Source: Nocardia harenae NBRC 108248
Lineage (GTDB): Bacteria > Actinomycetota > Actinomycetes > Mycobacteriales > Mycobacteriaceae
Length of the DNA: 64,000 bases
Direction of reading: 5' to 3'
Assembly: GCF_001612885.1 (NCBI RefSeq)
Contig: NZ_BDBH01000005.1
Span: 434,001 to 498,000 of the forward strand
Shown here piece by piece: positions 62,883 through 64,000 of the stretch. The notes beneath the pieces are model-generated. The model saw nothing but the letters and a program-made list of their open reading frames with translations. It was not told the DNA's origin and ran no database searches. A program made the translations under genes and the position numbers. Position 1 is the first letter of the stretch. Each line of letters opens with the position of its first letter.

Positions 62883-63450
62883 TCGAAGCCGCTTCGCGCG
62901 CGGCCAGCACGAGATCGCGATACGGCAGCCGCACGGGCGGATAATCGGAGGCATCGAGCGCCCGCTCGGCGCCTCTGAGCCGCTCGGCAGCCGCATCGCT
63001 GTCGACGGCGGTCACCTCCGTTTCGATGAAGGCCCCGACTCCGGTCACCACGTCGATACTCACGACCGGGTCCTCGGCATCGGGATGCCGGTACGTCGTG
63101 CGCGCCTTCTCCACCCGCACGAGTTCGACCATGCCGACGGCGCGAAGCAGGGCATCCGCCGCACCCGCCTGATCGGCATCGGCGAGCTCGACATTGATCT
63201 CCTGCTTGGTGATCACGTCATCTGGGGAGTGTGCGGCGGCATCGGACGGCGGCTTGTAGGTGACCTCAGCGAATCCTTCGCGCCTGCGCACCCGCAGGCA
63301 TTCCACGGTCGCCATGAAGTCGATGTCGGGACGGCTGTAGCAGGTGTCGACCTCGGTGTGCGAGCTGCTCTCGCGGTAGCCGAGTGCGTCGAGACGCTGC
63401 CGGAATACGGCGGCGTCCGGTAGCTCACGTTTCCGCTCGACCTCGAACAT
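62869..63450 (-). CDS. CYTH-domain (class IV adenylate cyclase-like) protein
   Basis: 193 residues. The CYTH signature ExExK appears at the very start (MFEVERKREL). Acidic and basic tunnel residues follow: SSHTEVDTCYSRPDIDF, ECLRVRRREGFAEVTYKPP, NVELADADQ, and TYRHPDAEDPVVSIDVVTGVGAFIETEV. This is the CyaB/thiamine-triphosphatase fold, whose members hydrolyse triphosphates or polyphosphate, or cyclise ATP. ATG 63450 fits the fold start; the frame upstream is Arg/Ser-rich and non-conserved. Substrate not decidable. Confidence 0.9.
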   Translation of the reverse strand: MFEVERKRELPDAAVFRQRLDALGYRESSSHTEVDTCYSRPDIDFMATVECLRVRRREGFAEVTYKPPSDAAAHSPDDVITKQEINVELADADQAGAADALLRAVGMVELVRVEKARTTYRHPDAEDPVVSIDVVTGVGAFIETEVTAVDSDAAAERLRGAERALDASDYPPVRLPYRDLVLAAREAASTTGG

Positions 63451-63496
63451 GCGGCGATCATCCTCTCCGGTGCGCAGCGATGGCATTCTAGGATTG

Positions 63497-64000
63497 CTAT
63501 CCGGGGGGCGTGGGATCGGAGAAGAGCGGGGGCAGCGGCATTCCTCTGGAGCCGTCAACCAGGACCTCGGAGCTGAAGACGCCTTCCGGTGGCGCGGCGG
63601 CAACGTAAGTGGCGCGCTGGACCGTACCGCCTTTGGTAAACACCAGAATTCGAACCTGCGGTGTGAACACCGGCTCCATCTCGACCGGCGCGCCCACGAA
63701 CGCTTCCACCCGAGCACGGGTATGCGCGGTGAGAATGTAGACCCGATCCCAATCCCCACCGGTCAGATCGCGCAGCAAGGCGGAGCCGCGCGATTTTCTG
63801 AGGTCGACCAGCTTCGCCGCCAGCTCCGGATCGGCGGCCAGCCGCGGGCCCACCGGTTCCGGGTCGCGCAGCTCGATATATTTCGGATATCCCGCGGCCG
63901 TAAGCGTCACCTCCGAGGTGTAGACCCCCGAGATCAACGGAACATCCACCCACCCCGCCCGCAGCACATCCTCACCTTTCAAGAACACCAGAACGGTCAC
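63497..64000 (-). CDS. Tandem-duplicated hypothetical protein, reaching right edge
   Basis: 167 residues if the GTG at the extreme edge (63998-64000) is the start; it may continue beyond the window. Two related units are visible: VLVFLKGEDVLRAGWVDVPLISGVYTSEVTL near the N-terminus and ILVFTKGGTVQRATYVAAAPPEGVFSSEVLV near residue 117, each followed by a Pro-containing stretch. The pattern VxVFxKG-xxVxRA-xxGVxxSEV suggests a duplicated small beta domain. No family recognised. It lies 46 bases upstream of the CYTH gene on the same strand. Confidence 0.6.
   Translation of the reverse strand: MTVLVFLKGEDVLRAGWVDVPLISGVYTSEVTLTAAGYPKYIELRDPEPVGPRLAADPELAAKLVDLRKSRGSALLRDLTGGDWDRVYILTAHTRARVEAFVGAPVEMEPVFTPQVRILVFTKGGTVQRATYVAAAPPEGVFSSEVLVDGSRGMPLPPLFSDPTPPG

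Noticed and set aside
46300..62900. Integrase, tRNA attachment site or direct repeats bounding the defence island
   Set aside because: None seen; the inverted XRE-DUF397 pairs are the only border-like feature.

Overview
The window is about 70% GC, with dense, often overlapping genes, many GTG starts and 4-base ATGA/GTGA stop-start overlaps. Its families are typical of mycolic-acid actinomycetes: a bacterial CYP51, a CYP125-like P450, an MCE protein, F420-type luciferase-fold oxidoreductases, WXG100 and DUF3558 proteins, and XRE-DUF5753/DUF397 pairs. A Nocardia or close relative is the best fit. This is inference, since no rRNA or tRNA gene was seen.

Layout. 0-12 kb is mostly core metabolism: a truncated flavoprotein reductase, a type B carboxylesterase, a Fpg/Nei glycosylase, a CobF enzyme carrying an extra VOC domain, the thyA-dfrA pair, a cupin, a DyP peroxidase-encapsulin compartment followed by a membrane protein, a tandem TerD protein, and a LysR gene divergent from a DapA-family aldolase. 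12-18 kb holds a TetR regulator, an APC permease, two DUF1989 (urea-carboxylase-associated) proteins and a lone carboxyltransferase. This looks like a guanidine/urea-type nitrogen locus that lacks its biotin carboxylase, biotin carrier and allophanate hydrolase. 18-22 kb has a thiamine-binding protein, a degenerate HTH regulator, a small conserved protein and glutamate decarboxylase.

22-39 kb is a sterol/lipid oxidation block: MCE protein and SDR; CYP51; a CYP125-like P450, a DapB-fold oxidoreductase and an acyl-CoA ligase; an NTF2-like protein, ferredoxin, SDR and CYP123-like P450; and, divergently, an aldehyde dehydrogenase, SDR, HIBADH-like enzyme, CMD-family protein and flavin dehydrogenase. 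The CYP123-to-CMD part recalls the gene order of M. tuberculosis Rv0760c-Rv0771. A shared 13-bp motif (GTCCAGACA-N2-TG) occurs four times, in the two divergent promoters of this block.

39-43 kb is a compact GT4 glycosyltransferase, methyltransferase and alpha/alpha-toroid operon. 43-46 kb carries type VII secretion-style genes: a WXG100 protein, a putative secreted protein with a C-terminal transglycosylase-like domain, a membrane-anchored candidate immunity protein, and a DUF3558 lipoprotein with an Esp-like partner.

46-63 kb looks like a defence island. A zinc-hook ABC/SMC-type ATPase with a small partner is divergent from an HTH-bearing N6-methylase homologue whose catalytic NPPF motif is lost. 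This is followed by hsdM, hsdS, hsdR and a soluble Ser/Thr kinase, all closely spaced or overlapping. Two paralogous XRE-DUF397 pairs point outward on either side. The composite of pseudo-methylase, type I R-M, kinase and zinc-hook ATPase is the best candidate here for an undescribed system. The window ends with a CYTH protein and a tandemly duplicated protein reaching the right edge.
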